Shown: in pieces, positions 1-6,997 of the stretch
Layout of the letters: the number at the start of each line of letters is the position of its first letter
How positions within the stretch are numbered: position 1 is the first letter of the stretch
Assembly: GCA_003566335.1 (NCBI GenBank)
Contig: PXDR01000278.1
Location: forward strand, 1-10,602
Direction: 5' to 3'
Source of the DNA: Cyanobacteria bacterium T3Sed10_344R1
GTDB lineage: Bacteria; Cyanobacteriota; Cyanobacteriia; Phormidesmidales; Phormidesmidaceae
DNA: 10,602 nucleotides
Position numbers and translations under genes: made by a program
The notes under the pieces: generated by a model
Database searches by the model: none
What the model saw: only the letters and a program-made list of their open reading frames with translations
What the model was told of the DNA's origin: nothing

Positions 1-717
1 ACGGTGGAGCAGTTTACTCACGGAGCTTATCGCCCCACGGCAGCGGAGATCGATCGGCTGAAGGGAGAAGGTCGCTGGAACAATGACTGGGAAGGCTCCC
101 AGGAGTTGATCTATCGCTATTTTGAGTCCCAGGGTAAGGTGCGATCGCAACTCAATCTCAACTATGACGAAATTGTGGCATTCTTCCAGAGTCGCTATCG
201 CGGCCCCAACCAGGGCGACGCTAGCCAATGGACGGGCTACATTACCCAAGAGCCCTTGCTGGTGGATGCGGCCTATTTTGACCAGCTGACCGCCGCCGGG
301 ATTGCCTGGGGATTTTTCAGCGGGGCAACCCGAGGATCAGCCTGTTTTGTCTTAGAGCAACGGCTTGGGCTGGTAGATCCGCTGCTGATTGCCATGGAAG
401 ACGCCCCTGGTAAACCAGACCCCGCCGGGCTGTTTGCTGTGGTGAATGAACTCGAAGGCGACCATCCTGACCGGGTAACCTTGCCCGTCACCTACGCTGG
501 GGACACCGTCGCCGATATGCAAACCGTTCGCGCTGCCCAGGCGGCAGATCCCGAGCGTCGCTGGGTTGGGGTTGGGGTGCTGCCGCCCCATGTTCTGGTT
601 GATGCTGCCTATGCCGAGCAGTATCGCCAGAGCCTGTTAGAGGCTGGGGCTACGGTGGTGGTCCCTCACATCACGGCGCTAACTGCTGAGCAGATTAATG
701 CCCTATTGATGGATTGA
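1..717 (+). CDS. HAD-superfamily hydrolase, subfamily IA-like (5'-truncated by window edge)
   Basis: C-terminal part of a HAD-fold phosphatase-like protein; about 238 residues are visible. A GTG at 4 could start an open frame, but I do not think it is the real start. The HAD nucleophile motif (DxD near the N-terminus) is missing and the frame is open to base 1, so the start should lie a few dozen codons upstream. The other core motifs are present, counted from the GTG: the motif II Ser/Thr region FFSGATRGS (104-112), the motif III lysine in GKPDP (136-140), and the motif IV acidic cluster GDTVAD (166-171). From memory it resembles a cyanobacterial HAD-IA family of unknown substrate (TIGR01548-like). 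A phosphatase on a small phosphorylated metabolite is the family expectation; nothing here shows the substrate. The 3' end overlaps the convergent YbjQ-like gene by 15 bp. Confidence 0.85.
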   Translation, partial: TVEQFTHGAYRPTAAEIDRLKGEGRWNNDWEGSQELIYRYFESQGKVRSQLNLNYDEIVAFFQSRYRGPNQGDASQWTGYITQEPLLVDAAYFDQLTAAGIAWGFFSGATRGSACFVLEQRLGLVDPLLIAMEDAPGKPDPAGLFAVVNELEGDHPDRVTLPVTYAGDTVADMQTVRAAQAADPERRWVGVGVLPPHVLVDAAYAEQYRQSLLEAGATVVVPHITALTAEQINALLMD

Positions 718-1182
718 TGGAGGAATCCTTGCCGGGACTGCCCCTTTGATGCCAGTGCCGTAGGCAATCACCTCAACGGAAAATGTACCGCTGTTGCTCT
801 GGTTGCTGTTGAGCGAGGCGGTCTCCATCCGCACGTTCAAGACTTGGGTGGCTCCCCATGCGATCGCAGCTTCCTTCATTCGGAGGATCGCTTCTCGGCG
901 GCCTCGCTCCATCAGACTTTCGTAACCGGGAATTGCGCCACCAACCACGCCGGCCAATAGCCCAGTAATCAATTTGTAGTAATCGCCAGCAATCACCACG
1001 CTGCCCACAAATAGACAGGCGTATTCGGCGGGGGGCAAATCTTGGCTGGCCCGAACGTTGAGCACCGGCACCGCCGCCGTCTGGCGTTCGCGCTGTTGAA
1101 TTGAGGCAAAATGCCGCTGTTCCGCTCGCCGTCCGGCAAAGAAGCCCAGCAGCAGCAGGCCCAGGAAAATCAGAACTTCCAT
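703..1182 (-). CDS. YbjQ/UPF0145 (DUF74) family protein with N-terminal membrane anchor
   Basis: A 159-residue protein. Residues 2-16 form a hydrophobic segment (VLIFLGLLLLGFF) followed by a basic stretch (GRRAEQRH), so it is probably an N-terminal membrane anchor with the rest in the cytoplasm. The YbjQ-like domain follows from about residue 57 to 145. It has the family's usual blocks: a glycine-rich loop (GVVGG) followed by Y-ESLMERGRREAI, an Ala-rich helix ending AWGATQVLNVRMET, and a final strand EVIAYGTGI. The family's biochemical role is unsettled; it is sometimes labelled heavy-metal-binding, and I see no Cys/His cluster here to support that. The start is ATG at 1182, only 3 bp after the stop of the other YbjQ gene, so the two are almost certainly one operon. 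The 3' end overlaps the convergent HAD gene by 15 bp. Confidence 0.85.
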   Translation of the reverse strand: MEVLIFLGLLLLGFFAGRRAEQRHFASIQQRERQTAAVPVLNVRASQDLPPAEYACLFVGSVVIAGDYYKLITGLLAGVVGGAIPGYESLMERGRREAILRMKEAAIAWGATQVLNVRMETASLNSNQSNSGTFSVEVIAYGTGIKGAVPARIPPSIHQ

Positions 1183-1185
1183 TGG

Positions 1186-1494
1186 CTACTCGACCCGCAC
1201 TGCCGTGCCGTAAATGAACAACTCAGCGGCCCCAGCCGCCACAGAAGAGGTGGAAAAGCGGATATTGACGACAGCATTAGCGCCTAACGCCAGCGCTTGT
1301 CGGCCCATGCGTTGAGTCGCCTCGGCCCGAGCATCTTGTAGCAGTTCAGTGTATTCGGTGAGTTCCCCGCCGACGATGTTTTTCAGTCCGGCCATGAAGT
1401 CACGCCCAAAGTGCTTGGCCCGCACTGTGCTGCCCTGCACCATCCCCAAGTGCTGCACAATCACCTTATTGGGCACCCCCTCAAGGGTGGTCAT
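1186..1494 (-). CDS. YbjQ/UPF0145 (DUF74) family protein, soluble form
   Basis: A 102-residue protein, close to the usual length of about 105 for this family. I chose the ATG at 1494 over the longer frame, which opens with TTG at 1545. A strong purine-rich Shine-Dalgarno stretch (GGGGAGAGGG, + strand 1501-1510) lies just upstream, and the family typically begins with a short 'MxxTTxE' strand, here MTTLEGVPNK. Conserved blocks follow: HLGMVQGSTVRA, a phage-like FGRDFMAGLKNIVGGE loop, a helix EYTELLQDARAEATQRM, then LGANAVVNIRF and the last strand LFIYGTAV. There is no signal peptide or membrane segment. It is the first gene of a two-gene unit with the membrane-anchored paralogue 3 bp downstream. 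Function is unknown; solved homologues form small ring-like oligomers (from memory), so mixed assemblies of the two paralogues are possible. Confidence 0.88.
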   Translation of the reverse strand: MTTLEGVPNKVIVQHLGMVQGSTVRAKHFGRDFMAGLKNIVGGELTEYTELLQDARAEATQRMGRQALALGANAVVNIRFSTSSVAAGAAELFIYGTAVRVE

Positions 1495-1500
1495 GATTAG

Positions 1501-1510
1501 CCCTCTCCCC
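1501..1510 (-). promoter_or_regulatory. Shine-Dalgarno site that fixes the YbjQ start
   Basis: On the minus strand this reads GGGGAGAGGG, ending 6 nt before the ATG at 1494. It is one of the clearest ribosome-binding sites in the window and is the main reason for preferring 1494 to the upstream TTG (1545) or ATG (1530). Confidence 0.7.
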
Positions 1511-1723
1511 TGGCCACCACGCTGATCCATTTGTGGGTAAGTCAAGCTTGCTATCTATCCCCGCTCTAAGATGAATAGACCATAGCCCCTAGACTACGTC
1601 CGGATGGATTCTAGCGAGCAAGGGACACAGCAGAACGCTTCCAGGATTGATTTGTAAGGTTTCTTATGAGGGCTGGCTCCAGGGTTAGGCGGCTGTCTCC
1701 AAGATTTAGAGCTATTGCTAGCG

Positions 1724-3043
1724 TTAGGAATGGCTGCGCTGCTGGGCTGCCTGCTGGAATCGAGCCGTATATTGCTGATAGCCGCCCGGAAACACCACGT
1801 TTAGGGTGAGGGGATCGCGGTTATCGGCAGGATCGCAGGGGCCAGCGGTTACCCGAGATTCACCGTCCGCCGTGGTTTCAACCTTGAGCGCTCGCCGATT
1901 TTTGAGTTCACCGCCGCTGCTGTCGATGTAGACCACGAGGTTGTTTTGCTGAAACTGCCGACCAATGTTTTGAATTAGCTGCAAAAAGTTGCGATCGCTG
2001 CCTCCCCGCTGCACCTGCGGGTGACTATTCACCAAATTCACTTGACTGGTCACCGTATCGCCAACCCCAACCATCATCGGCATCAGGGCTGGGTCAAAGT
2101 GGTCTTGCACCAGTTGTAGTAAATCTTCTAAAGACTGGGGCGCTTGGCGAGCATTAAACCCTTCTCCCAGGGGATAGGTGCCGTAGCGCTGATGGTAATA
2201 GCGGTTCAGCAGCGCCACGACCCCAGCTTCTTTGACCGCTCCCCGCAGCATGAACTGAAAGTCAGTGGTACCAGATTCCGCGCCGCTGCCGTACCAAAGA
2301 ATTTCTTTGCCATCCCCATCCCGACCCAAGTTCGGGGCATAGTGCACAAAAAAGGACTCACTCAGCCCACGCCGCTGGGCATCGTCCAGCAATTCTGCGG
2401 TTAGGGCCGCCATTTCTTGCTGTAGGGCCACATAAACCCGCTGTTCTGTCGCCAGGGCCGCGTGGAAAGTGTTGAGGTTGGCGGTGGGGGAAGCGACGTT
2501 ATCCAAGACCGCTGCATCAATACAGTCCGCCAACGCTTGTCCCGAAAGTTTGCTGGGATGATGCTCAAAAAACTCGCTCAACCGAGCCCGCATCCGCTGA
2601 GGCACTTCGTCTAAAAAGCCGAGTTCAGCCGGACTCACCCCAGGGTGACTGACTTGACCCTGGGCATCTTGCCACTGCACCCCGCCCGCCGCGAGACCAG
2701 GCAGATAATAGCCCTGCTGAGCCACCACTTCTGGGGTCTCAAACGCCCGTTCCACCACCGTATTCACCCCACGGCGACCAATATACTCACCGTTAGTCAA
2801 CACATAGAAATGACCGCTGAACTGACTGACCGCCTGCACATAGGCTGGCTCAATCCGACGGTGGAGCGGATCTTTAACCAGAGCCATACAGACTCCATCG
2901 AGATCCTGAATGATCAGCAGATTGTCGGTAGTCGCCAACAGCTGCTGAAACTGGTCATGGTCAAGCGACCAGCGCTGTTGGCTAAGGGGTTGACTGAGGA
3001 CAGGATCGGTGGAGGGCAAAGACATGGGCAGAAGACTCGTCAT
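1724..3043 (-). CDS. stpA: Glucosylglycerol-phosphate phosphatase
   Basis: Removes phosphate from glucosylglycerol 3-phosphate, the product of GgpS (ADP-glucose + glycerol 3-phosphate). This is the last step in making glucosylglycerol, the main compatible solute of moderately halotolerant cyanobacteria. Numbered from ATG 3043 (439 aa): HAD-type motif QDLDGVCM (D47 and D49 catalytic), TNGE at 83-86, the conserved block VLDNVASPTANLNT (179-192), SFFVHYAPNLGRD, LRGAVKEAG with the candidate motif III lysine K271, and GVGDTVTSQV (326-335) as the acidic motif. From QQRWSLDH onwards it matches the Synechocystis StpA I recall almost block for block. The frame extends to an ATG at 3166 (480 aa), but the extra 41 residues have no counterpart in that homologue. 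ATG 3025 is also possible. Expression would be expected to respond to salt, but I see no operator. No ggpS or ggt transport gene is nearby in this window. Confidence 0.95.
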   Translation of the reverse strand: MTSLLPMSLPSTDPVLSQPLSQQRWSLDHDQFQQLLATTDNLLIIQDLDGVCMALVKDPLHRRIEPAYVQAVSQFSGHFYVLTNGEYIGRRGVNTVVERAFETPEVVAQQGYYLPGLAAGGVQWQDAQGQVSHPGVSPAELGFLDEVPQRMRARLSEFFEHHPSKLSGQALADCIDAAVLDNVASPTANLNTFHAALATEQRVYVALQQEMAALTAELLDDAQRRGLSESFFVHYAPNLGRDGDGKEILWYGSGAESGTTDFQFMLRGAVKEAGVVALLNRYYHQRYGTYPLGEGFNARQAPQSLEDLLQLVQDHFDPALMPMMVGVGDTVTSQVNLVNSHPQVQRGGSDRNFLQLIQNIGRQFQQNNLVVYIDSSGGELKNRRALKVETTADGESRVTAGPCDPADNRDPLTLNVVFPGGYQQYTARFQQAAQQRSHS

Positions 3044-3487
3044 TATTTCTTGGCAGCGTATCAAATTGTCTGTAACCGCTGGATCTCCCGTAGGACTCAT
3101 TTCGTCAGTAAGGTTGAACAACCAGGTGCGATCGAGAACATGCTCGGTGGGGTCAGCCCAGGACATCTGGTATTTTTTTGCCCCCCCTTGCCCGGAAGCG
3201 GTCTTGGTTGGTTAAGATAGTGGTCGGTTCTACTACGGCGTTGGTGACTGCCAATAACGTTTTTTGATCTATGCCTTTATGAAACGGGAATCTAGCGCTG
3301 CGGCAGCGGGAAGCTGGGGTCTCCCCAGAATCCTTAAACCGTCGGTCAAGATGCCCACCTGGATCTTCCAGGTCAAAAACTGAGGCGACACGGCGCTGTG
3401 GTGAACCCTACAGCTTTTGCGCTCCTTCATCCTCTGGGTGGGGAGCGCTTGTTGTAGTATTCACCGGTTTTTCCTAACTGTCGTTTA
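3044..3487. other. Divergent intergenic region with hairpin cluster
   Basis: About 440 bp between stpA (-) and the first M16 gene (+), so promoters for both should lie here. Only weak promoter-like matches are visible: TTGCCC/TAAGAT around 3188-3218 on the plus strand (19-bp spacer), and TTGGCA with a 16-bp spacer to TAGAAC on the minus strand around 3225-3252. Part of the stpA side (3044-3166) is an open in-frame extension of stpA. The 3285-3470 half is packed with inverted repeats, listed separately. No coding potential is convincing on the plus strand. Confidence 0.6.
3285..3466 (+). ncRNA. Candidate structured RNA or long structured 5' leader
   Basis: By eye the ends of this stretch can pair over long range. 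CGG-GAAT-CT-AGCGCT (3285-3299) is complementary to AGCGCT (3444-3449), AG (3456-3457), ATTC (3459-3462) and CCG (3464-3466), with a 6-nt bulge and two 1-nt bulges. Inside are three local hairpins: CTGGGG/CCCCAG at 3314-3328 (loop TCT), ACCTGGA/TCCAGGT at 3357-3373 (loop TCT), and GCTGT/ACAGC at 3395-3414 followed by TTTT. An alternative hairpin GCGCTCC/GGAGCGC (3419-3448) would compete with the closing stem. A T-run (3468-3472) follows. I cannot match it to a known RNA family. It may be a free small RNA, a regulatory leader of the M16 operon, or a chance cluster; strand is inferred from the downstream gene. Confidence 0.35.
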
Positions 3488-4822
3488 TTGACTCGTTCTA
3501 AGCTATTGAGTTCTGACGCGATCGCACCAGACCGTTCTGCCGCCAATCCTCACCCTGGAGAGTGTCCTGGAGCGGAACCAACCTTTGCCGCTAGGGTGAT
3601 CCAGCTTGAGAATGGCCTGACCGTGATCCACCAACAGATGGACGCAACCCCAATGGTGGTGGCAGATGTCTGGGTCAAAGCTGGTGCGATCGCAGAACCC
3701 GCAGCCTGGTCAGGCATGGCTCACTTTTTAGAACACATGATTTTCAAGGGGTCAGACCACCTAACCCCCGGGCAATTTGATTATGCGATCGAAAGTCGAG
3801 GCGGCGTCAGCAATGCCGCCACCAGCCACGACTACGCCCACTTCTTTATCTCAGTCGCCGCCGAACAGCTTAAAGACACCCTGCCCTACCTAGCCGACCT
3901 GCTGCTGCATGCCGCAATCCCCGCCGACGAATTTGCCCGCGAGCGCCAGGTCGTCCTCGAAGAAATCCGCCAGGCAGAAGATGATCCCGACTGGCTGGGG
4001 TTTCAGGCCATGTCTGCCCAGGTCTATCGAGATCATCCCTACAGTCGCTCCGTCCTCGGTCAGGCGGCTGGGCTCAACCAACGGTCTCCCGAAGAAATGC
4101 GGCAGTTTCACCGGGCCTACTACCAGCCCCAGAACATGACCGTGGTGATCGTCGGCGGCATTGCCCTAGAGCCAGCGCTGGAGATTGTTGAAACCGCCTT
4201 TCGCCCCTTTGCCCAGCGGCTAGACTGTCCCCAAGATGCCGCCGTGCCGCCGCCAACCCTCAACGGCGTCAGTCGAGAAATCCTGCGCTTGCCCCGGCTT
4301 GAACAAGGACGGCTGACTATGGCCTGGCTTGGCCCCGGCATTGACCAGTTGACCCAGTCCTACGGCCTTGACGTCATCTCTGTCCTACTGTCAGAAGGGC
4401 GCACCTCTCGCCTCGTGCGCCATCTCCGAGAAGAAACCCAGCAAGTCCAGGACATCGGCACCTGTTTCTCATTACAGCGAGACTGCAGCCTATTTAGCCT
4501 CCAAGCCTGGCTCGATCCCCATCAAATCGACGCAGTTGAAGCCTATGTCCTAGAAACATTGACTGACCTAGCCACGACCCCCGTGTCTGAGGTTGAATTG
4601 ACCAGGGCCAAGCGGCTCCTGTGCAACGACTACGCATTTTCAACCGAAACCCCAGGCCAGCTTGCGGGGCTTTATGGCTACTACGGCACCTTGGGCGATC
4701 CCCGAGTCTGTGTGCAGTACCCTCGGCACATCCAGGCGATTAGTCCAGCTGACGTGCAGCACCTTGCCGCCGAACTGCTATCCCCTGAGCACTATTCGGC
4801 CACCGTGCTCCAGCCCGCCTAG
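3488..4822 (+). CDS. M16 family zinc metallopeptidase, zinc-binding (catalytic-type) subunit
   Basis: A 444-residue M16B-type protein related to mitochondrial processing peptidase beta. The inverted zinc motif HFLEH is at residues 79-83 (H79 and H83 ligands, E82 general base), with the distal glutamate ligand in VVLEEI (E158 or E159), 74-75 residues on. The two-lobed M16 layout is complete: N-terminal lobe from about 36 to 235, C-terminal lobe from about 262 to 444. In the C-terminal lobe the substrate-binding Arg/Tyr pair is incomplete: LR (R314) is there, but the position seven residues on is Gln321 rather than Tyr. The start is uncertain. TTG 3488 is the first possible start after a stop at 3455-3457; TTG 3506 and GTG 3596 (just before the conserved VIQLENGLTV) are alternatives, and none has a clear Shine-Dalgarno. 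No signal peptide, so probably cytoplasmic. The partner gene follows 11 bp downstream. Confidence 0.92.
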   Translation: MTRSKLLSSDAIAPDRSAANPHPGECPGAEPTFAARVIQLENGLTVIHQQMDATPMVVADVWVKAGAIAEPAAWSGMAHFLEHMIFKGSDHLTPGQFDYAIESRGGVSNAATSHDYAHFFISVAAEQLKDTLPYLADLLLHAAIPADEFARERQVVLEEIRQAEDDPDWLGFQAMSAQVYRDHPYSRSVLGQAAGLNQRSPEEMRQFHRAYYQPQNMTVVIVGGIALEPALEIVETAFRPFAQRLDCPQDAAVPPPTLNGVSREILRLPRLEQGRLTMAWLGPGIDQLTQSYGLDVISVLLSEGRTSRLVRHLREETQQVQDIGTCFSLQRDCSLFSLQAWLDPHQIDAVEAYVLETLTDLATTPVSEVELTRAKRLLCNDYAFSTETPGQLAGLYGYYGTLGDPRVCVQYPRHIQAISPADVQHLAAELLSPEHYSATVLQPA

Positions 4823-4833
4823 CCCTGGGCATC

Positions 4834-6198
4834 TTGCAATCTTTCCGTACCGTTTACTTTCGGCTTAATTTTCCTGTGACAGCTTTAACTCCCTCAACCC
4901 AATCCCGGTCTAATCCCCAGCCAGAAGATTCCGCGTCAATTTACCGCACGGTACTCCCCAACGGGATTCGGTTGATTGTGGTCGAAAATCCGGTCGCGGA
5001 CATTATTTCAGCCCGGCTGTTTACCAAAGCTGGGGTCAGCCACGAGGCCCGTTCCCAAGCGGGGCTGTTTAGCCTGCTCACATCGCTGCTGACCAAAGGC
5101 ACCCACAGCCGCTCATCCATGGAAATTGCCGATCAAGTCGAGTCAGTCGGCGCAAGCCTCGGCAGCGACACCTCAGCCGATTACAGCTTGATTAGCCTCA
5201 AAACCGTCTCAGCGGATTTTGCCAACATCCTGGCCCTTGCCGCCGACTTGCTGCGTCACCCCAGCTTTCCCCAGGCAGAAATTGACCTAGAACGACGGCT
5301 CACCCTGCAAGCCTTGCGCTCTATGCAGGAGCAGCCCTTTACCGTGGCCTACAACCAACTGCGCCAAGATTTATACGGGGATCAGCATCCCTATGCCTTG
5401 CCAAATTTGGGTACCGCAGAAACGGTTAGGCAGCTCGACCAGACGGCCTTGATCCAGGCCCATCAGCAGTATTTTCGCCCGGATAACTTGACGGTCAGCA
5501 TTGTGGGTCGGATCACCCCCGCCGCCGCAGTGGCTTTAGTCGAGCAGGTCTTAGGTGACTGGCAAGCACCGGATGTGGCGCTGCCAACCCCTGAATTGCC
5601 GTCATTACAGCCTGAAGCTGCTTGCAGCTTAGTTCCCCAGGATACCCAGCAATCCATGGTGGTTCTAGGCTACCTAGCCGGATCGGTACAGCATCCTGAC
5701 TACGCTGCCCTCAAGCTGATTAGCACCTATCTCGGCAATGGCTTATCCAGTCGATTATTTGTAGAGCTCCGGGAAAAACGCGGCCTCGCCTATGATGTGT
5801 CGGCGTTTTATCCCACCCGTCTGAGCACCTCGCAGTTTGTGGTCTACATCGGCACCGCCCCAGAAAACACGGCAGTCGCGGTCGAAGGGCTACAGACAGA
5901 ACTGAAGCGGCTGTGCGACGTTCCCCTCACTGCCGAAGAACTCCAAACCGCTAAGAATAAGCTGCTCGGCCAATATGCCTTAGGCAAACAGACCAATGCT
6001 CAGATTGCTCAGCTCCTAGGCTGGTATGACGTGCTTGGCCTTGGGGTGGAGTTTGATCAAGGCTTCCCCAATGCGATCGCAGCCCTGCAAATTGAAGATA
6101 TTCAACGAGCTGCCTGCCGATGCTTTAACCAAGGCTGCATTTCTGTCGTCGGGCCAAAACCAGCCCTAGAGTCCGTGGCCGCAATGATTGCCGACTAG
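4834..6198 (+). CDS. M16 family peptidase-like protein, non-zinc (substrate-binding) subunit
   Basis: A 454-residue M16 protein, second gene of the pair. The positions that align with the HxxEH zinc motif read Ser80, Thr83, Ser84 in AGLFSLLTSLLTKGT, so it cannot bind the catalytic zinc. The downstream TKGT still aligns with the usual FKGT, which anchors that comparison. Its C-terminal lobe keeps GLSSRLFVELREKRGLAY with R313 and Y320 seven residues apart, the spacing of the substrate-binding Arg/Tyr pair of the family. In M16B heterodimers one chain carries the zinc and the other the R/Y pair, so I infer that this chain partners the product of the preceding gene. TTG 4834 opens the frame; GTG 4876 is an equally plausible start and drops 14 poorly conserved residues. 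The conserved region starts at about residue 36 (IYRTVLPNG). Confidence 0.92.
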   Translation: MQSFRTVYFRLNFPVTALTPSTQSRSNPQPEDSASIYRTVLPNGIRLIVVENPVADIISARLFTKAGVSHEARSQAGLFSLLTSLLTKGTHSRSSMEIADQVESVGASLGSDTSADYSLISLKTVSADFANILALAADLLRHPSFPQAEIDLERRLTLQALRSMQEQPFTVAYNQLRQDLYGDQHPYALPNLGTAETVRQLDQTALIQAHQQYFRPDNLTVSIVGRITPAAAVALVEQVLGDWQAPDVALPTPELPSLQPEAACSLVPQDTQQSMVVLGYLAGSVQHPDYAALKLISTYLGNGLSSRLFVELREKRGLAYDVSAFYPTRLSTSQFVVYIGTAPENTAVAVEGLQTELKRLCDVPLTAEELQTAKNKLLGQYALGKQTNAQIAQLLGWYDVLGLGVEFDQGFPNAIAALQIEDIQRAACRCFNQGCISVVGPKPALESVAAMIAD

Positions 6199-6288
6199 CT
6201 GAGCGAGTACATCGTCAAGACTAAAAATTCAGGCTTCGACAGACTCAGCCCGAACGCTTATGATTCCGGTCGCCCTATCCATAAACAA

Positions 6289-6316
6289 CCTGCGCCATCG
6301 GAGCTGATGGCGCAGG
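6289..6316 (-). terminator. Strong hairpin between convergent genes, likely terminator of the proline-rich membrane protein gene
   Basis: A perfect 11-bp inverted repeat: CCTGCGCCATC (6289-6299), a 6-nt loop, GATGGCGCAGG (6306-6316). On the minus strand it is followed by the T-rich TTGTTTAT, so it best fits a Rho-independent terminator for the gene ending at 6377. On the plus strand no T-run follows, but the stem could still protect or stop the M16 transcript ending at 6198. Confidence 0.7.
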
Positions 6317-6340
6317 CATTGGGGCAATCACATTGGGGCA
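6317..6340. repeat. Two direct copies of CATTGGGGCA
   Basis: CATTGGGGCA occurs at 6317-6326 and again at 6331-6340, with a 14-bp period, right beside the terminator hairpin. It lies between the convergent gene ends and outside both coding regions. Two copies could be a small local duplication; I can assign no function. Confidence 0.45.
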
Positions 6341-6376
6341 TTCGCTTAGGTGAAGCGGCTGAGCGCTTGTTGAGCC

Positions 6377-6997
6377 CTATTGAGACTCAGCAGCATCTGC
6401 TCCTGAATCTTCCGTAGTGTCAGTCGCTTCACCAGTCGGCTCTGGGGCGGGCTGAGACTCGGGGGCGGGTTGGGCTGGCGCTTGCTGGGTAGGGGCGGGC
6501 TGAGCTTGGGGAGCTGGTTGTTGCGGCGCAGGAACCGTGCGCTCAATCACCTGGGGTGGGGCTGGGACAACCTCCCGAGTCCGGTCAATGGTGCGCTCAA
6601 TAATCGTGGTTTCCGACTGCGGCGTTTCAGGCGTATCTGGGGCCGCAGGAACTTCCACATTTTGTTCAGGTTGAGTCGGGGCAGGATCCCGATTGTAGAA
6701 AGCGGCTGCCCAAATCACGCCGCCCGTGATCAGCACAACAACGGTGAGGGCAACGCCCAAGAACGCCCCATTGTTGCTGCGCCTAGCGGCTACAGCTTGC
6801 TGATGAGCTTGGCGCAACCTTAATTCTTCTTGGTAAATCCGCTCTTCCTGCTGCGTTCGCCCCTGGACGAGTCCATCCCGGTAGGCGACTTCTTCCGGAG
6901 TAACTTCACGGCCAAGAACAGTGTTTTCAATCGGTTCAACCGGTTGATTAGGTTGATTAGCCCGAGGTTGGTTGGGGTCGATATTAGGATTATCCAT
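6377..6997 (-). CDS. Single-pass membrane protein with proline/alanine/glutamine-rich tail (hypothetical)
   Basis: A 206-residue protein of unknown function. Residues 1-25 are Asn/Pro/Gln-rich. Residues 35-73 are a charged, probably helical segment (EEVAYRDGLVQGR through RLRQAHQQAVAARR). Residues 79-101 are one transmembrane helix (LGVALTVVVLITGGVIWAAAF). Residues 104-206 are a low-complexity Pro/Ala/Gln/Glu tail containing the related pieces IIERTIDRT and VIERTVPAP, and ending in an acidic stretch. The Arg pair just before the helix suggests the N-terminus is inside and the tail is periplasmic. The 'YRDGxVxGR' block plus a membrane helix is something I recall in other cyanobacterial hypothetical proteins. 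A periplasm-spanning spacer or wall-interacting role is only a guess. ATG 6997 has no obvious Shine-Dalgarno. A hairpin terminator lies beyond its 3' end at 6289-6316. Confidence 0.8.
   Translation of the reverse strand: MDNPNIDPNQPRANQPNQPVEPIENTVLGREVTPEEVAYRDGLVQGRTQQEERIYQEELRLRQAHQQAVAARRSNNGAFLGVALTVVVLITGGVIWAAAFYNRDPAPTQPEQNVEVPAAPDTPETPQSETTIIERTIDRTREVVPAPPQVIERTVPAPQQPAPQAQPAPTQQAPAQPAPESQPAPEPTGEATDTTEDSGADAAESQ

Noticed and set aside
4..717. GTG at 4 as the true start of the HAD gene
   Set aside because: This start would leave out the essential DxD motif, and the frame is open to the window edge.
2645..3220. 191-codon open frame on the plus strand opposite stpA
   Set aside because: It lies opposite the conserved N-terminal half of stpA and has no recognisable domain or ribosome-binding site.
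3395..3418. Rho-independent terminator (GCTGT/ACAGC followed by TTTT)
   Set aside because: The stem is only 5 bp with a 10-nt loop and a 4-nt T-run, and no plus-strand gene ends upstream of it. It is kept only as part of the structured region.
6470..6823. 117-codon open frame on the plus strand opposite the proline-rich protein gene
   Set aside because: Gly/Arg-rich composition comes from the complement of Pro/Ala codons. The minus-strand frame has a real membrane helix and a terminator.
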